Positions 9,407 through 17,888 are shown, numbered from the stretch's first letter. The stretch: DNA of 38,961 bases from Anaerofustis stercorihominis (GCF_005844425.1 NZ_SPHL01000013.1:1-38961), one strand, 5' to 3'. Made by a program: numbers and translations. Notes: generated from the letters alone by a model not told the origin.

Positions 9407-9736
9407 TTAATATTTTTCAAATCTGGCAACATCTAAGATAAATACAGTTGCCCCTCCAACTTCAACGCTTGCAGAATAAGTAGTAAGAGGACTTTCCATA
9501 AATGAAGCATCAACAGGAGTAGAAACAACCTGTTCTCTTTTTTTACATATTTTTTTCATTATTTCAAGAGCTCTTTCAACCTTTTCATCTTCTGTTCCTA
9601 TCATCAATGTAACATTTTTTAGTTTTAGAAATCCGCCCATTGTACTTAGTTTAGTTACTTGGTAACCTTCATCTGTAAGCGCATCCGATAAAATAAATGC
9701 ATCTTCATTTTGAACAATCGCTATTATTAATTTCAT
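9407..9736 (-). CDS. darA: Possible independently translated DarA (PstA/YaaQ), c-di-AMP receptor
   Basis: The in-frame ATG at 9736 gives exactly 109 residues, the length of B. subtilis DarA and S. aureus PstA. It lies seven bases after a perfect AGGAGG (9749-9744). Family features are complete from this Met onward: N-terminal beta strand MKLIIAIVQ, T28, GGF at 34-36, N41, and the C-terminal EVGGATVFILDVARF. DarA is a trimeric P-II-like protein that binds cyclic di-AMP; its downstream target is not settled. If used, this start would yield free DarA alongside the Tmk-DarA fusion. Internal initiation is inferred from the SD and was not shown. Confidence 0.6.
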   Translation of the reverse strand: MKLIIAIVQNEDAFILSDALTDEGYQVTKLSTMGGFLKLKNVTLMIGTEDEKVERALEIMKKICKKREQVVSTPVDASFMESPLTTYSASVEVGGATVFILDVARFEKY

Positions 9737-10423
9737 TGTATTACCTCCTAAATTATTTTTAATTCTTTTGTATAAATCATTATTAATTTCTTCAATACTT
9801 TTTAATTTATTATCCTCTACACATTCAATTCTTTCAAAACCGTAATTTTTTATAAGAAAATTTACATTTTCATAAGCAGACATTAAATATTCAAAATTAC
9901 TTTCGTGAATATCTTTTTCATGCTCATTTGTAAATTTATTATCTCTGTCTTTTATAAGTTTTTGAGAAACTTTAGGGTCAATATCCAAGAAAAATATTTT
10001 ATCAGGAGTAGGAATTTTAAACATATTATATTCATAATCCAACAGCCAATTTAAAAATTCTTCTCTTTTCTTTATATCTTTTATTTTACAACCTTGATGA
10101 AGCATATTTGAAGTTACATATCTGTCTGCAATAATTATTCCACCATTATTATAAAATTCTTCATAATCCTTTTTATATGTTGCATATCTATCAACGGCAT
10201 AAAATGTAGAAGCAACCTTTGGGTCTATATCTTCTGCATTACTTCCAAAATCACCGTTCAAATACATTTTCACCAAAGCTGAAGAATCACTTTCATAATT
10301 GGGATAACTTGCCCTTAAAACATTGTATCCTTCTTCTTTTAGTCTTTTAACTAAAAGTTCACTTTGTGTTTGCTTTCCACTTCCATCAAGCCCTTCTATT
10401 ACAAATAGTTTTCCCTTAGCCAT
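9407..10423 (-). CDS. tmk-darA: Thymidylate kinase fused in frame to c-di-AMP receptor DarA (PstA)
   Basis: 338 residues. Residues 1 to about 222 are a dTMP kinase of the longer clostridial type: P-loop GLDGSGKQTQ (11-20), DRYAT, and ADRYVTSN. It makes dTDP for DNA synthesis. Residues 230-338 match the whole 109-residue P-II-like DarA/PstA/YaaQ family from its own Met: MKLIIAIVQ, GGFL, N41, and EVGGATVF near the end. The two are separate adjacent genes in B. subtilis (tmk, yaaQ). Here no stop codon separates them. The linker RIKNNLGGNT is the translated intergenic sequence, including an intact SD, and depends on a five-A run at 9756-9760. The start overlaps the upstream decarboxylase stop (TAATG). 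It may be a real fusion, a recent indel or a sequencing slip. Confidence 0.88.
   Translation of the reverse strand: MAKGKLFVIEGLDGSGKQTQSELLVKRLKEEGYNVLRASYPNYESDSSALVKMYLNGDFGSNAEDIDPKVASTFYAVDRYATYKKDYEEFYNNGGIIIADRYVTSNMLHQGCKIKDIKKREEFLNWLLDYEYNMFKIPTPDKIFFLDIDPKVSQKLIKDRDNKFTNEHEKDIHESNFEYLMSAYENVNFLIKNYGFERIECVEDNKLKSIEEINNDLYKRIKNNLGGNTMKLIIAIVQNEDAFILSDALTDEGYQVTKLSTMGGFLKLKNVTLMIGTEDEKVERALEIMKKICKKREQVVSTPVDASFMESPLTTYSASVEVGGATVFILDVARFEKY
9736..9763 (-). promoter_or_regulatory. Internal ribosome-binding site and A5 frame switch at the tmk/darA junction
   Basis: The minus strand reads AAAAA (9760-9756), then TAATTTAGGAGG and a seven-base spacer to ATG at 9736. With five A the frame stays open into darA. 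With four A the kinase would stop at the TAG that overlaps the SD; with six A it would stop at an immediate TAA. The same TAGGAG stop/SD overlap exists at the ricT/EIIC and EIIC/thrC junctions, so the four-A form is the likely ancestral layout. Confidence 0.7.
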
Positions 10424-11799
10424 TATTTCTCCTTAATAACATTTATAAATTCATTTTCTATTCCTAGAATCGTTTGTTTATCTTTTATTTCTTTTATATA
10501 ATCTATTATTTCCTTATTAATTATTTCCCCTGGAGTAAGTATAGGATATCCTGGAGGATAAGGAACTATAAAATCATAGCTTACACTTCCTAAACTATCA
10601 TCTATTTCTACTCTTTTCTTTTCAAAAGATAAAGTTTTTCTCATAGAATATTTTATTATAGGTTCACTATGTTTAAAAATAATATCCCGTTTTTTGCTTA
10701 CATTAGTTTTATATTTTTTATTGATATCTTTTAATGCACTAATTAAACTATCAATATCACTTTTTTTACTAAGCAGTCCAAGATATACCAAAACATATTT
10801 TTCTGTTGAACATTCTGTAAATATATCATAATTATTCTCCAGTATTTCTGATAATGAATAACCATCAAAACCAGTATTATCAACACCTATACATAATTTT
10901 GTATAATCATGAATATCACTATTAAATTCTTCCAAATAAAAATTTGTATTTTCTTCTATCTCTTTTTTTGCACCAGTATACCATTCTTTTATTTGACTTA
11001 ATATACTTTCTCCTTTTTCTTCTGCAAAGGATACCGCTTCTTCTACACTTTGCAAAAACAAAAATGAAGGAGATGTTGAAGTTGTCATCTTGAAAAATAA
11101 TTTCAACCTTTGAATATCAATTATATCACTGTTTATATGTAAAAGTGAAGTTTGAGTTAATCCAGATAGTGTCTTATGCATAGATGTAATTACAATATCA
11201 CTCTGTGCGGTAAGTGCTGAAGCAGGATATTCCTTACTAAAAGAAAAGTGCGCTCCATGAGCCTCATCTACAATTATTATAATTTCTCTATTTATTTCTT
11301 TTATTCTTCTACATAAACTTTTTATATCAATTGAATATCCAAAATAACTTGGATATGTTATAAATACTGCTTTTATATCTTTATTTTTATTTAATGCAGA
11401 TATATATTCTTCTTCACTTATTCCAATATCATTATTCTTTGGATAAATATAAATAGGATTAGCATCACTTAAATATAAACCATAATATGATGAAATATGA
11501 CTATTTCTTGGAATCAATATTTTATCATTTTCTTTTAAGGAATATAAAATGGAACTTATAATCCCTCCTGTGCTTCCATTTACTAAAATAAAAGAATATT
11601 TTGTATTAAAAATATCAGATATTTTATTTTGTAAATTTAGAATAACATCATTGGGGGATAATAAATTATCATTAAATGAAAGTTCTGTTAAATCTTTTAA
11701 ATAAAAATCATTTATTCTTCCTTTATGTCCCGGCATATGAAGTCTTACGGGATTTTTATGTATATATGTTCTTATTCTTTCATTAAGTTCTTTTTTCAT
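10423..11799 (-). CDS. Orn/Lys/Arg decarboxylase family PLP enzyme (YaaO-like)
   Basis: 458 residues, the short form of the family. The N-terminal MPGHKG motif (22-27), DEAHGAH (178-184) and the Schiff-base lysine K209 in ITSMHKTLSG are all present, followed by the small C-terminal domain with PYPPGYPILTPGE. Family members decarboxylate arginine, lysine or ornithine to polyamines or diamines; the substrate cannot be read from sequence. It is the first gene of the operon, as yaaO precedes tmk in B. subtilis. The stop overlaps the tmk start (TAATG). The start ATG at 11799 follows AAAGG and five bases. Confidence 0.9.
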   Translation of the reverse strand: MKKELNERIRTYIHKNPVRLHMPGHKGRINDFYLKDLTELSFNDNLLSPNDVILNLQNKISDIFNTKYSFILVNGSTGGIISSILYSLKENDKILIPRNSHISSYYGLYLSDANPIYIYPKNNDIGISEEEYISALNKNKDIKAVFITYPSYFGYSIDIKSLCRRIKEINREIIIIVDEAHGAHFSFSKEYPASALTAQSDIVITSMHKTLSGLTQTSLLHINSDIIDIQRLKLFFKMTTSTSPSFLFLQSVEEAVSFAEEKGESILSQIKEWYTGAKKEIEENTNFYLEEFNSDIHDYTKLCIGVDNTGFDGYSLSEILENNYDIFTECSTEKYVLVYLGLLSKKSDIDSLISALKDINKKYKTNVSKKRDIIFKHSEPIIKYSMRKTLSFEKKRVEIDDSLGSVSYDFIVPYPPGYPILTPGEIINKEIIDYIKEIKDKQTILGIENEFINVIKEK

Positions 11800-11830
11800 A
11801 CAAGCCTTTTCTTTTGATATATTTTAAATT

Positions 11831-11839
11831 ATTATATCA
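11831..11839 (-). promoter_or_regulatory. Extended -10 promoter of the decarboxylase-tmk-ricT-thr operon
   Basis: The minus strand has TGATATAAT (11839-11831), an extended -10, 31 bases before the first start codon. No good -35 is visible at 17 bases. It is the only credible promoter seen for the seven-ORF operon. Confidence 0.5.
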
Positions 11840-11908
11840 TAAAATAAAATGATAAATTTAATTATTAATATTTTATTTCAATAAAATATATAAATATTAA
11901 TAATAAGG

Positions 11909-11917
11909 TGATATAAT
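11909..11917 (+). promoter_or_regulatory. Extended -10 promoter of trxA
   Basis: TGATATAAT (11909-11917) lies 39 bases before the trxA start, with no convincing -35. It forms a divergent pair with the extended -10 of the decarboxylase operon about 70 bases away. Confidence 0.5.
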
Positions 11918-11956
11918 ATCATAAAATGTAAATAATGAATATAAAGGAGGTCTATT

Positions 11957-12283
11957 ATGGCTAATCAAAATATCGTGACAATAACAAATGAAAATTTTGA
12001 AACTGAAGTTTTAAATAGTGATAAACCTGTTATGGTTGATTTTTGGGCAACTTGGTGCGGTCCATGCAGAGGGCTTGCTCCAACAATAGATGAAATTGCT
12101 GAAGAATATTCTAATAAAATTAAAGTATGTAAACTTGATGTTGATACAAATCAAGAACTTGCAATTCAGTTTAGAGTAATGAGCATTCCTACAGTTATTT
12201 TCTTTAAAGGCGGAGAACAAGTAGCAAGAGAAGTAGGAGCTTATCCAAAAGAAAAATATGTTGAAATAATCAATTCATTATAA
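11957..12283 (+). CDS. trxA: Thioredoxin
   Basis: 108 residues with the WCGPC redox motif (C34, C37), the buried D28 and the cis-proline loop SIPTVIFF. This is a canonical cytosolic thioredoxin with no signal peptide. It reduces protein disulfides using thioredoxin reductase, which is not in the window. AAAGGAGG sits just before the ATG, one of the strongest SD sites here. It is monocistronic, with its own promoter and terminator. Confidence 0.97.
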   Translation: MANQNIVTITNENFETEVLNSDKPVMVDFWATWCGPCRGLAPTIDEIAEEYSNKIKVCKLDVDTNQELAIQFRVMSIPTVIFFKGGEQVAREVGAYPKEKYVEIINSL

Positions 12284-12311
12284 AAAAAGCACCACAAGGT
12301 GCTTTTTTTTT
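12284..12311 (+). terminator. Intrinsic terminator of trxA
   Basis: Stem AAAGCACC/GGTGCTTT (12286-12293, 12298-12305) with an ACAA loop, followed by a run of T. It starts directly after the trxA stop. Confidence 0.9.
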
Positions 12312-12385
12312 ATAATATTTTATATTTTATTATTTTATATAAATTTTATTACAAATTAATAATTAATATATTTTTTCAAAATACT

Positions 12386-12417
12386 AAAAAAAGAAGAAGG
12401 ATATCTCCTTCTTTTTT
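12386..12417 (-). terminator. Intrinsic terminator of the amino-acid ABC operon
   Basis: Stem GAAGGA/TCCTTC (12396-12401, 12406-12411) with a four-base loop, extended by A/T pairs. It ends in a long T-run on the minus strand just after the ATPase stop codon. Confidence 0.8.
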
Positions 12418-13146
12418 TTATAAAACTTTGTTTAAAAAGTCTTTAGTTCTTTGATTTTGAGGATTTCCGATTACTTCTGAAGGTGGTCCTTGTTCGATAA
12501 TAATACCTTCATCCATAAATATAACCCTATCCGCTACTTCTCTGGCAAAACCTATTTCGTGAGTAACAATCACCATTGTCATCCCTTGAGCAGCAAGTTC
12601 TTTCATAACACTTAAAACTTCCCCAACCATTTCTGGGTCAAGGGCAGAAGTAGGTTCATCAAACATCATTATGTCAGGCTCCATTGCAAGCGCTCTTGCT
12701 ATAGCAACTCTTTGTTGTTGTCCACCTGAAAGTTTCTTAGGATATACGTCTGCTTTTTCAGCAAGTCCTACTCTTTCAAGAAGTTCCAAAGCTTTTTTTT
12801 CTGCTTCTTCAGGTGTTTTTAATTTTAAATCTACCGGAGCAAGCATAATATTTTTTTTAACAGTTAAATGAGGGAAAAGATTAAATTGTTGGAATACCAT
12901 TCCAATATTTTCTCTCATTTTATTAATATCGTTTTTCTTATCTGTTATCAACTTACCGTCAATTTCGATTTCACCTTTAGTTGGAACTTCCAAAAGATTT
13001 AAACATCTTAAAAAAGTACTTTTACCTGAGCCGGAAGGACCGATTATGCAAACAACTTCGCCTTCTTTTATTTCAAGATCTATTCCTTTTAAAACTTCTA
13101 ACTTTTTAAAATATTTATGTAGATCTGTTACTTTTAATTTACTCAT
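12418..13146 (-). CDS. glnQ: Polar amino-acid ABC transporter, ATP-binding protein (GlnQ type)
   Basis: 242 residues, typical for the family. Walker A GPSGSGKS (36-43), Q-loop (MVFQQFNLF), signature LSGGQQQR, Walker [14 protein letters not shown] and the H-loop (VTHE) are all present. It energises import by the permease encoded upstream; its start overlaps the permease stop by eight bases. The symbol reflects the family; the true substrate is not proven. Confidence 0.93.
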   Translation of the reverse strand: MSKLKVTDLHKYFKKLEVLKGIDLEIKEGEVVCIIGPSGSGKSTFLRCLNLLEVPTKGEIEIDGKLITDKKNDINKMRENIGMVFQQFNLFPHLTVKKNIMLAPVDLKLKTPEEAEKKALELLERVGLAEKADVYPKKLSGGQQQRVAIARALAMEPDIMMFDEPTSALDPEMVGEVLSVMKELAAQGMTMVIVTHEIGFAREVADRVIFMDEGIIIEQGPPSEVIGNPQNQRTKDFLNKVL

Positions 13147-13807
13147 TGGTTACTCTCCTTTCAATGTAATTAGAAATCATAGAAAGTATAGTAATCGCTA
13201 CCAAATACATTATACCTACTATAGTCCATGTAGCAAATGAATTCATTGTTCTTCCGATATAAATATTGGCTTGATATACTACCTCGCCTAAACTAATAAC
13301 AGAAATAATAGATGTATCCTTTAGAGTAATAATAAACTGATTTACAAGAGAAGGAATACATATTTTAATAGCTTGAGGTAATATTACCTTTATCATAGCT
13401 CTGCTTTTAGGTAAGCCCAAACTTCTAGCTGCTTCCATTTGACCTTTATCAACAGCTTGAATACCTCCTCTAAAAATTTCAGACATATATGCACCGGCAT
13501 TTAAAGAAAGAGTTATTAAACCGGCTGCATAAGCAGTAAGTCTAAAATCCATACCAAAAGATTGTATTAACTGAGGAATACTAAAGTATACAAAGAAACA
13601 TTGTACCAAAAGCGGTGTTCCTCTTATAATCCATAAATAAAATTTAGATATAGCTTTAAAAGGTTTAAAACTTGATAACCCCATAATACAAGAGATAAGC
13701 CCTAAGAAAAACGCTATTATTAATGATATTATTGTTATTTGTATTGTCATTGCAAACCCTTCAAAAAGTAATGGGGCTGCTTCAGTAAAAACCTCTATTA
13801 AATTCAT
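13139..13807 (-). CDS. glnP: Polar amino-acid ABC transporter, permease (HisM/GlnP type)
   Basis: 222 residues with about five membrane segments and the EAA-loop sequence [22 protein letters not shown] that docks the ATPase, read here as EAARSLGLP followed by the ILPQA end. It is the single permease of the operon, so it should act as a homodimer. It lies 27 bases after the binding-protein gene and overlaps the ATPase gene. Confidence 0.92.
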   Translation of the reverse strand: MNLIEVFTEAAPLLFEGFAMTIQITIISLIIAFFLGLISCIMGLSSFKPFKAISKFYLWIIRGTPLLVQCFFVYFSIPQLIQSFGMDFRLTAYAAGLITLSLNAGAYMSEIFRGGIQAVDKGQMEAARSLGLPKSRAMIKVILPQAIKICIPSLVNQFIITLKDTSIISVISLGEVVYQANIYIGRTMNSFATWTIVGIMYLVAITILSMISNYIERRVTNE

Positions 13808-13834
13808 TAAATCACTCCAACTATTTTTTTATTT

Positions 13835-14608
13835 CTATTTATCTGCAATATATTTATCTAATATTTTTTGATATTCTCCACTATCTTTAATATTTTTTAA
13901 ACCTGTATTGAACATTTCAATTAGTTCTGAATTTTTACCTTTTAATACAGCAAAACCATAAGAAGAACCTTTTTCCATGTCTGTTACCATTTTTAATCCG
14001 TTACCTTGAGAGATACCATAACCCATTACAGGATAATCTTCAAAACAAGCTACAGTATTTCCAGTTTTAACATCTTCGTACATTTTTGGAGAATCTTTAA
14101 AGTAAGAAATTTCGAAACCATATTTATCTTTTATAGATTCAGCAAAAGTAGCACCTTCTGTACCTGTTTTACAAGCTACTGTTTCACCTTTTAAATCTTC
14201 ATAGCTTTTGATTGTTGTGTTATCAGCTTTAACAGCCATAACTACACCAGAATCATAATATGGTTCAGAGAAATCATATTTTTCTTTTCTTTCATCTGTT
14301 ATACTCATACCTGCAATTACTGCGTCAGCTTGATTTGATTCTAAAGCTGCAACAGCTGCATCAAAACCTAAAGATTGAAGTTCATAATTAAAACCTTGAT
14401 CTTTTGCTATTGCATCAAGTAACTCAACATCAATACCAGTGAAATTATTGTTTTCATCTGTAAATTCAAATGGTGCAAATGTTGTATCTGTAGCAATTAT
14501 ATAAGTTTTTTCTCCGTTTGCAGAATCATCTTTAGATCCACAAGCTGTAAATCCTATAAGCATTCCTACAACTAATAAACATGCTAATAATTTTTTTCCT
14601 TTTTTCAT
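13835..14608 (-). CDS. glnH: Polar amino-acid ABC transporter, substrate-binding lipoprotein (SBP family 3)
   Basis: 257 residues. A Lys-rich signal peptide ends in a lipobox-like GFTAC, so the protein should be lipid-anchored on the outer membrane face through that Cys. The mature part has the family-3 ligand motifs TFAPFEF, GIDVELLDAI and AGMSITDERKEKYDFSEPYY; the Arg of TDER is the usual alpha-carboxylate contact. The overall pattern resembles GlnH-type glutamine/polar amino-acid binders; cystine or other amino acids are possible. It is the first gene of the operon, with AAAGGAGG before the ATG. Confidence 0.92.
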   Translation of the reverse strand: MKKGKKLLACLLVVGMLIGFTACGSKDDSANGEKTYIIATDTTFAPFEFTDENNNFTGIDVELLDAIAKDQGFNYELQSLGFDAAVAALESNQADAVIAGMSITDERKEKYDFSEPYYDSGVVMAVKADNTTIKSYEDLKGETVACKTGTEGATFAESIKDKYGFEISYFKDSPKMYEDVKTGNTVACFEDYPVMGYGISQGNGLKMVTDMEKGSSYGFAVLKGKNSELIEMFNTGLKNIKDSGEYQKILDKYIADK

Positions 14609-14649
14609 TTTCTTCCTCCTTTAATCTAAAATGATAAAATACTAGTTCT

Positions 14650-14678
14650 ATTATAACTTATTACGTTAAAAATACCAA
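14650..14678 (-). promoter_or_regulatory. Promoter of the amino-acid ABC operon
   Basis: On the minus strand -35 TTGGTA (14678-14673), a 17-base spacer and -10 TATAAT (14655-14650), about 40 bases before the binding-protein start. Confidence 0.65.
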
Positions 14679-14716
14679 ATACTTTTATAAAATAAAGCTA
14701 ATTTTTTTAATTTTTA

Positions 14717-14748
14717 AATTAAATAAATTATATTTACTTTATTTAATT
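14717..14748 (-). terminator. Weak A/T-only hairpin after ribF
   Basis: An 11-bp stem made only of A/T pairs (14717-14727 with 14738-14748) lies nine bases past the ribF stop. There is no good U-tract after it on the minus strand, so it may only slow or end transcription weakly. Confidence 0.3.
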
Positions 14749-14756
14749 AAACAAAT

Positions 14757-15671
14757 TTAATAATTAAGTTTATTTTTTACGTAATTTTTACCAAACTGTA
14801 TACTTTTTTGAATAGTCGTTTTTAATTCTTCAATTGAATCAAAAGCTCTTTCTTCTCTTTCAAATTCTAAAAATTCTACTTTGATTTTTTTGCCATAAAT
14901 ATCTCTATCGAAATCAAATATGTTTGTTTCTACTCTTGGGGTTTCTCTAAATGTAGGATTTACACCTACATTACTTATTCCATAAAAGACTTCGTTATCT
15001 ATTGTAACTCTACTTACATAAACACCTCTTTTGGGCATAACTTTTAATTCATCTGGAAAAATATTTGCAGTCGGTATTCCTATCTGTCTTCCAAGATGTT
15101 TACCTTCACAAACTATACCTTCCACCATATAAGGTCTGCCTAAAAATTTATTGGCTTTTTGTATATTACCGTCTTTTATATAATTTCTTATTGCAGTAGA
15201 ACAAACTCTTTCATTGTCAATCTTAAATTCATCTACGACTTTAATTTCAAATCCTTTTTCCTTTGAAAGCTTTTTAAGTAATTCACTATTTCCGCTTCCG
15301 TTTTTTCCAAAGTGATAATTAAAACCAACTTTCATTTTTTGCATATTAACATTATCTAAAACAAGATTTACAAATTCTGTATCTTTTAAATTCATAAAAT
15401 CATAGTCAAAAGATATAATAAATAAATAATCAATTCCCATATTAGCCAAATACTCTATTTTTTCATCCATAGTCATAAGTCTTTTAGGAGATTGTTGTTT
15501 ATTTATTAAATCCATTGGGTGTTTGTCAAATGTAACAACGCAGTTTTTTAAACTTTTGTCTTCTTCTTCTATAATTTTCTCATGTCCCAAGTGTATTCCA
15601 TCAAAATAACCAAAGGCCATAGATAATTTTTCTTTTTTATCAGCTTCACCAAACGAATGAAATATTTTCAT
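14757..15671 (-). CDS. ribF: Bifunctional riboflavin kinase / FAD synthetase
   Basis: 304 residues. The N-terminal FMN adenylyltransferase domain shows GYFDGIHLGH; the C-terminal riboflavin kinase domain shows GRQIGIPTANI and the GVYVSRV strand. It converts riboflavin to FMN and then FAD in the cytosol. It is the last gene of the rimP-nusA-infB operon; its ATG overlaps the truB stop (TAATG). The truB-ribF pairing is conserved in Firmicutes. Confidence 0.95.
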   Translation of the reverse strand: MKIFHSFGEADKKEKLSMAFGYFDGIHLGHEKIIEEEDKSLKNCVVTFDKHPMDLINKQQSPKRLMTMDEKIEYLANMGIDYLFIISFDYDFMNLKDTEFVNLVLDNVNMQKMKVGFNYHFGKNGSGNSELLKKLSKEKGFEIKVVDEFKIDNERVCSTAIRNYIKDGNIQKANKFLGRPYMVEGIVCEGKHLGRQIGIPTANIFPDELKVMPKRGVYVSRVTIDNEVFYGISNVGVNPTFRETPRVETNIFDFDRDIYGKKIKVEFLEFEREERAFDSIEELKTTIQKSIQFGKNYVKNKLNY

Positions 15672-16585
15672 TATTTTTGTTCCCCGTATAAAATCTTAAT
15701 TGGTCTTATTAATATATTTTCTTCTTCGACTCTTTTGCCTACACCGATAAACTTATCATCCAAATATAACCTTACCAATGAATTCTCTTTTATTTCACTG
15801 ACATTTGTTAAAATATTTTTTTTGATCAAAGCATTACCGTTTAATATGATTTTACTGCTTTTTGGATTAATATCTACTCTCTCTAAATCCTTTAAAAACA
15901 AATCATCATCTTGCAAAACATCTTTTAATCGACCGCTAACTACTTTTTCTTCAAGTTCACTTAATGTAACACTGTTTTCTATATTTAGCGCTCCGTTCTT
16001 TGTTCTTATAAGACCGCTCATAACAGCTCTTGTTCCAAGTTCTTTGCCTATATCGCTTATTAAGCTTCTTATGTAAGTCCCTTTTGAACAGGAAACTTTT
16101 ATGGTAGCATATCTTGGCAAATCGTTATCAATAACTTCAATATCATTTATATAAACTTCTCTTGAAGGAATTTCAACTTCTTTTCCTTCCAACGCATATT
16201 TATATAACGGTTTACCTTTTACTTTTATGGCAGAATATATTGGAGGAGTCTGAGTAATATTGCCTTTAAATTTATTAATTGCAAAAATAAACTCATCCAA
16301 TGAAAAATCAGGAAGAGAAAATTCTCTTGTAGCCGTCCATATATCATAACTGTCACTTTCTTTTCCAAATTCTATATTTGCAATATATTCTTTTTCAAAC
16401 GCAGTAATATAACTGGAAAGTTTTGTGCTTCTACCTACAAGAACTCCCATTACTCCTGTTGCCATAGGATCCAGTGTACCGCTATGTCCGATTTTTTTTT
16501 CACCAAGAATCTTTCTTACCTTAAAACAAACATCATGGCTTGTCATATTTTGCTCTTTGTTAATGCAAATTACACCGTTTATCAA
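15671..16585 (-). CDS. truB: tRNA pseudouridine(55) synthase
   Basis: 304 residues. The KIGHSGTLDPMATGVM block contains the catalytic Asp of the TruB family; KGKPLYKYA and GTYIRSL are also present. It makes pseudouridine 55 in the T-loop of tRNAs. The start is a TTG at 16585, six bases after GAGG; no ATG fits as well. It starts one base past the nrnA stop and its own stop overlaps the ribF start. Confidence 0.95.
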   Translation of the reverse strand: MINGVICINKEQNMTSHDVCFKVRKILGEKKIGHSGTLDPMATGVMGVLVGRSTKLSSYITAFEKEYIANIEFGKESDSYDIWTATREFSLPDFSLDEFIFAINKFKGNITQTPPIYSAIKVKGKPLYKYALEGKEVEIPSREVYINDIEVIDNDLPRYATIKVSCSKGTYIRSLISDIGKELGTRAVMSGLIRTKNGALNIENSVTLSELEEKVVSGRLKDVLQDDDLFLKDLERVDINPKSSKIILNGNALIKKNILTNVSEIKENSLVRLYLDDKFIGVGKRVEEENILIRPIKILYGEQK

Positions 16586-16586
16586 A

Positions 16587-17522
16587 TTAAACCTCTAAAT
16601 CAATATCTTTAAGTATTGTTAAAATTTCGTTTTTATCTCCTTCAAAAGTAAATCCGGCAGCTTTAACATGTCCTCCACCGCCAAATTCTTTTGCTATTTC
16701 AGCAGCATTAACATTTCCACCACCGCTTCTTAAAGAAACTTTAAAAGAGTTTTCATCTGCTCTTTTTACAAGTGCAGCAAGTTTACATCCTTTAATATAT
16801 CTAATAGCATCAATTAGTCCATCAGTATCAGTATTTTCATTTATACTTTCATCATCAAGCACCATAACCAAAATTTGATTATTGTTAAAAGCATAAATAC
16901 TTTCTAAAGATTTTTTTCTTATAATCAAACTTTTTAAATCTTTAAGTTTAACCATTTCATTAATCTTACCTTGATCAACACCAAGTTTTAAAAGTTTACT
17001 TCCAATAATATGAGTTGTAGGAGTAGTGTTTGAATAAGAGAAATTACCTGTATCAGTCGATATTGCTACATATATAAGACTTGCAATATCTAAAGGCAAT
17101 GTCCCAAGTATTTTAGAGCTTATTGCAAAAACAAGCTCTCCGGTTGCAGCGGCTTTTTCACTTACAACATTTATATCTCCATATTTTGCATTTGTTACAT
17201 GATGATCTATTACTATTGTTTTATTGCATAAGTTTCTTAAATCATTTCCGAATAAATAATCTTCACTACTTGAATCCATTGAAAGACAAACATCATAGTT
17301 TGCTTTTAAATCATCTAATTTTGCAACTTCCTCTTCCAAAATCATATCTTCTAAATTTACAGGAATAGGTGTTTGAACATATAAATCAACATCTTTACCT
17401 ATAAGTTTAAGTGTCTTTTTCATTGCAAGTGATGATCCTAGAGCATCACCGTCAGGATTTTTGTGAGTAAGTATTAAAAATGTATTGTTATTTTCAAGAA
17501 TTTCTATAAATCTATCTATCAT
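16587..17522 (-). CDS. nrnA: DHH-family bifunctional oligoribonuclease / pAp phosphatase (NrnA-like)
   Basis: About 311 residues. The DHH domain shows THKNPDGDALGSS, the core Asp of MDSSSEDYL and IDHHVTN; the C-terminal DHHA1 domain ends with FGGGGHVKAAGF. Family members degrade 2-5-mer RNAs and 3'-phosphoadenosine 5'-phosphate; some also hydrolyse pApA from c-di-AMP breakdown. Start set at the ATG at 17522, nine bases after AGAGG inside the rbfA 3' end and one base past the rbfA stop. An upstream TTG/ATG reading (17540 or 17531) would place the SD within the gene. Confidence 0.93.
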   Translation of the reverse strand: MIDRFIEILENNNTFLILTHKNPDGDALGSSLAMKKTLKLIGKDVDLYVQTPIPVNLEDMILEEEVAKLDDLKANYDVCLSMDSSSEDYLFGNDLRNLCNKTIVIDHHVTNAKYGDINVVSEKAAATGELVFAISSKILGTLPLDIASLIYVAISTDTGNFSYSNTTPTTHIIGSKLLKLGVDQGKINEMVKLKDLKSLIIRKKSLESIYAFNNNQILVMVLDDESINENTDTDGLIDAIRYIKGCKLAALVKRADENSFKVSLRSGGGNVNAAEIAKEFGGGGHVKAAGFTFEGDKNEILTILKDIDLEV

Positions 17523-17523
17523 T

Positions 17524-17880
17524 TTATTCATCCTCTTCAAGATTTAAACCTGCTAAAACTTCGTCTATATGCATCGCATAATCCAAAGAATCATCAAGTT
17601 CAAAAATAAGTTCAGGAGTATTTTTTGTTTGTAAAACTTTTGATATAGACTTTCTTAAAAAGCCCTTAGCTTTATCAAGCACTCCAATAATTTCTTCTTT
17701 CTTATTATTTTCTCCCATTATACTTACATATACTTTTGCATATTTTAAATCGGGAGTTGCTTTTACTCTTGTTACACTTATTATTGCTTCTTTTAATCTT
17801 GGGTCTTGAAGTTCAAGCTCGATTAAAAGCGATAATTCGTTTTTAATCAGCTCGTTTACTCTTTCTATTCTATATCCCAT
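17524..17880 (-). CDS. rbfA: Ribosome-binding factor A
   Basis: 118 residues, a single KH-like domain. The pattern RIERVNELIKNELS...LQDPRL...VTRVKATPDLKYAKVYVS is typical. It is a 30S maturation factor acting on the 5' end of 16S rRNA, important in the cold. It is in its usual place between infB and nrnA. Its SD (GAGAG) overlaps the infB stop region and is weak. Confidence 0.95.
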   Translation of the reverse strand: MGYRIERVNELIKNELSLLIELELQDPRLKEAIISVTRVKATPDLKYAKVYVSIMGENNKKEEIIGVLDKAKGFLRKSISKVLQTKNTPELIFELDDSLDYAMHIDEVLAGLNLEEDE

Positions 17881-17888
17881 AAGGTTTT

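Noticed and set aside
11800-11956. T-box or polyamine leader before the decarboxylase operon
   Set aside because: No T-box sequence or structured leader is visible; the gap holds only A/T-rich DNA and two extended -10 sites.
14609-14756. T-box or other leader upstream of the amino-acid ABC operon
   Set aside because: Only a plain promoter and SD are seen; there is no conserved leader core.
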